Shown here piece after piece: positions 4,913 through 6,014 of a DNA stretch of 6,014 bases. A program made the position numbers and the translations under genes. Numbering within the stretch: position 1 is the first letter of the stretch; the number at the start of each line of letters is the position of its first letter. Source of the stretch: Chloroflexota bacterium (GTDB lineage Bacteria > Chloroflexota > Dehalococcoidia > Tepidiformales > Tepidiformaceae); contig JANXYE010000182.1 in assembly GCA_025350285.1 (NCBI GenBank), positions 1-6,014 on the forward strand. The letters run 5' to 3'. Below the pieces are notes generated by a model, which had not been told where the DNA came from, did not search any database, and was given only the letters and a program-made list of their open reading frames with translations.

Positions 4913-6014
4913 ATGGTTATCGAGATTCGCCCATGTCAAACGCCCGAAGAGGTGAAGCAGTACGACGCCATGGGCGCGTACGTGTTCGCCAGCCCGGAAG
5001 TCGGCAACCCTGACGTCCCAACCGACGCAGACTGGACGCTTTGCGCCTTCGACGACGGGAAGGTGGTCTCGCAGGTGGGCGCCTTCCCGTTCACCGTGCG
5101 GCTCAACGGCGCCCCCGTTTCGATGGCTGGCGTGACCATGGTCGGCACGTTGCCGGCCTACAGGCGCCAGGGGCTTCTCCGGAAGCTGATGACGCGGAGC
5201 TTCGAACAGATGCGCGAGCGCAACCAACCGCTCGCGATTCTGTGGGCGAGCATGGGCGCCATCTACCAGCGGTTCGGCTACGGGATCGCCTCGGACGGAG
5301 TGCGGTACACATTCGACCCGCGCACCGCGGTCCTGCAGGAGCCGTTCGTGGCGGATGGGCAGGTGTCGCTGGAGACGCCGGAGGAGGCGTACGCGGTGAT
5401 CAAGCAGCTGTATGTCGAATGGGCGAGCCCTCGGAACCTCGCGATCCACCGCGGCCGCGCACTTTGGCAAGCGAGCACCCTTCATGCCGACGAGAAAGAC
5501 CGGCCAGTCTACGTCGGCGTATACCGGGACGCAGAGGGGACGCCGCGTGGCCACGTGGTCTATCAGTTCAAAGAAGAGGCTCGGCTTGGGCACCCGGGCC
5601 CGAACCAGCTGCTGAAGGTGAAGGATTTCATCGCGCTGGACCTGGACGCGTACAAGGCGCTGTGGCAATACCTGCTCGCCCATGACCTTGTCGGGGAGGT
5701 GCAGATGGAAGGATGCGTCGGGCCGGACGACCCGGCGCCGGACCTGCTGCTGGAGCCGCGGATGCTTCGCAAGGGCGTGCACGACGCGATCTGGATGCGT
5801 GTGGTCGACGTGGAAGGGGCGATGGTGGCCCGCCCCTACGGGGACCGGGGCGAGCTTACGTTTGCGATCGATGACCCGACGTGCTCGTGGAACAGCGGGA
5901 CGTACTTGCTTGAGACGGACGGGACGACATCGGCGGTACGGAAAGTTGACCGCGCACCGGAACTGACTGTGACGCCGAACTCGCTGGCGACGCTGCTCGC
6001 GGGCTGCCGGACGG
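4913..6014 (+). CDS. Eis-like GNAT family N-acetyltransferase (3' partial)
   Basis: The frame is open from ATG 4913 to the window edge, giving 367 residues without a stop. Eis-family proteins are usually about 400 residues, so roughly the last tenth is missing. Residues 1-140 form a GNAT domain: VGTLPAYRRQGLLRKLM (77-93) holds the acetyl-CoA pyrophosphate-binding RRQGLL loop, and YQRFGYG (118-124) supplies the tyrosine (Tyr123) expected to act as general acid in Eis proteins. Residues 150-290 fit the second, degenerate GNAT-like domain, and the rest (from about 292, WMRVVDVEGAMVARPYG) begins the C-terminal SCP2-like sterol-carrier fold typical of the family. Mycobacterial Eis acetylates amines, including aminoglycosides; the substrate here is unknown. 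In Eis the C-terminal carboxylate helps catalysis, and that end lies outside the window. A long antisense frame at 4886-5782 is a shadow of this gene. The upstream gene ends 54 bases before the start. Confidence 0.88.
   Translation, partial: MVIEIRPCQTPEEVKQYDAMGAYVFASPEVGNPDVPTDADWTLCAFDDGKVVSQVGAFPFTVRLNGAPVSMAGVTMVGTLPAYRRQGLLRKLMTRSFEQMRERNQPLAILWASMGAIYQRFGYGIASDGVRYTFDPRTAVLQEPFVADGQVSLETPEEAYAVIKQLYVEWASPRNLAIHRGRALWQASTLHADEKDRPVYVGVYRDAEGTPRGHVVYQFKEEARLGHPGPNQLLKVKDFIALDLDAYKALWQYLLAHDLVGEVQMEGCVGPDDPAPDLLLEPRMLRKGVHDAIWMRVVDVEGAMVARPYGDRGELTFAIDDPTCSWNSGTYLLETDGTTSAVRKVDRAPELTVTPNSLATLLAGCRT

Noticed and set aside
4886..5782. Antisense open frame (298 codons) opposite the acetyltransferase gene
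   Set aside because: The + strand frame from 4913 encodes a clear Eis-like GNAT protein and is open to the window edge. The antisense product is Arg/His-rich with no motif.
211..6014. All five genes as one functional operon or novel system
   Set aside because: Gaps of 54-61 bases with a promoter-like element before each gene, unrelated enzyme families and no shared substrate or complex argue against a single system. Co-direction alone is weak evidence.

Overview
This is a GC-rich bacterial window with five protein-coding genes, all on the + strand. The last gene runs off the right edge. The best guess for the host is a member of the Chloroflexota. The reasons are an SCO1664-family kinase-like protein (a family known mainly from Actinobacteria and also from Chloroflexi), a secreted beta-helix protein with a CSLREL-type N-terminal motif and C-terminal 'GWN...YFGA' repeats of a kind I associate with Chloroflexi, and GC-rich codon use throughout. 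This is inference from family distribution; no ribosomal marker is present.

Layout. Positions 1-198 show no convincing gene and contain one imperfect inverted repeat. A PhzF-family isomerase/epimerase (211-1098) comes first. The 227-base gap after it is largely filled by a small palindromic, MITE-like element (1116-1287) with 13-bp perfect inverted ends, a strong internal hairpin and a 9-bp flanking direct repeat. Next are the SCO1664-family protein (1326-2060), a metallo-beta-lactamase-fold hydrolase (2122-2955), a secreted CSLREL/beta-helix surface protein (3011-4858) and an Eis-like GNAT acetyltransferase (4913 to beyond 6014).

Apart from the gap with the element, the intergenic spacings are 54-61 bases. 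Removing the element and one copy of its flanking repeat would leave 46 bases, in line with the others. Most of the genes appear to carry their own promoter rather than form one operon. Three genes (PhzF, SCO1664 family, secreted protein) have a TANNNT hexamer exactly six bases before the start codon and no Shine-Dalgarno sequence, which is the arrangement expected of leaderless mRNAs. The other two (hydrolase, acetyltransferase) have a TANNNT hexamer about 26-27 bases upstream plus a Shine-Dalgarno-like sequence.

No shared pathway is evident: the genes look like individually transcribed, mostly housekeeping or accessory functions. I do not see a convincing undescribed multi-gene system. The items most worth a second look are the MITE-like element and its position at the SCO1664-family promoter, the consistent leaderless-promoter geometry, the SCO1664 kinase-like protein without its usual partner genes in view, and the duplicated C-terminal module of the secreted protein.
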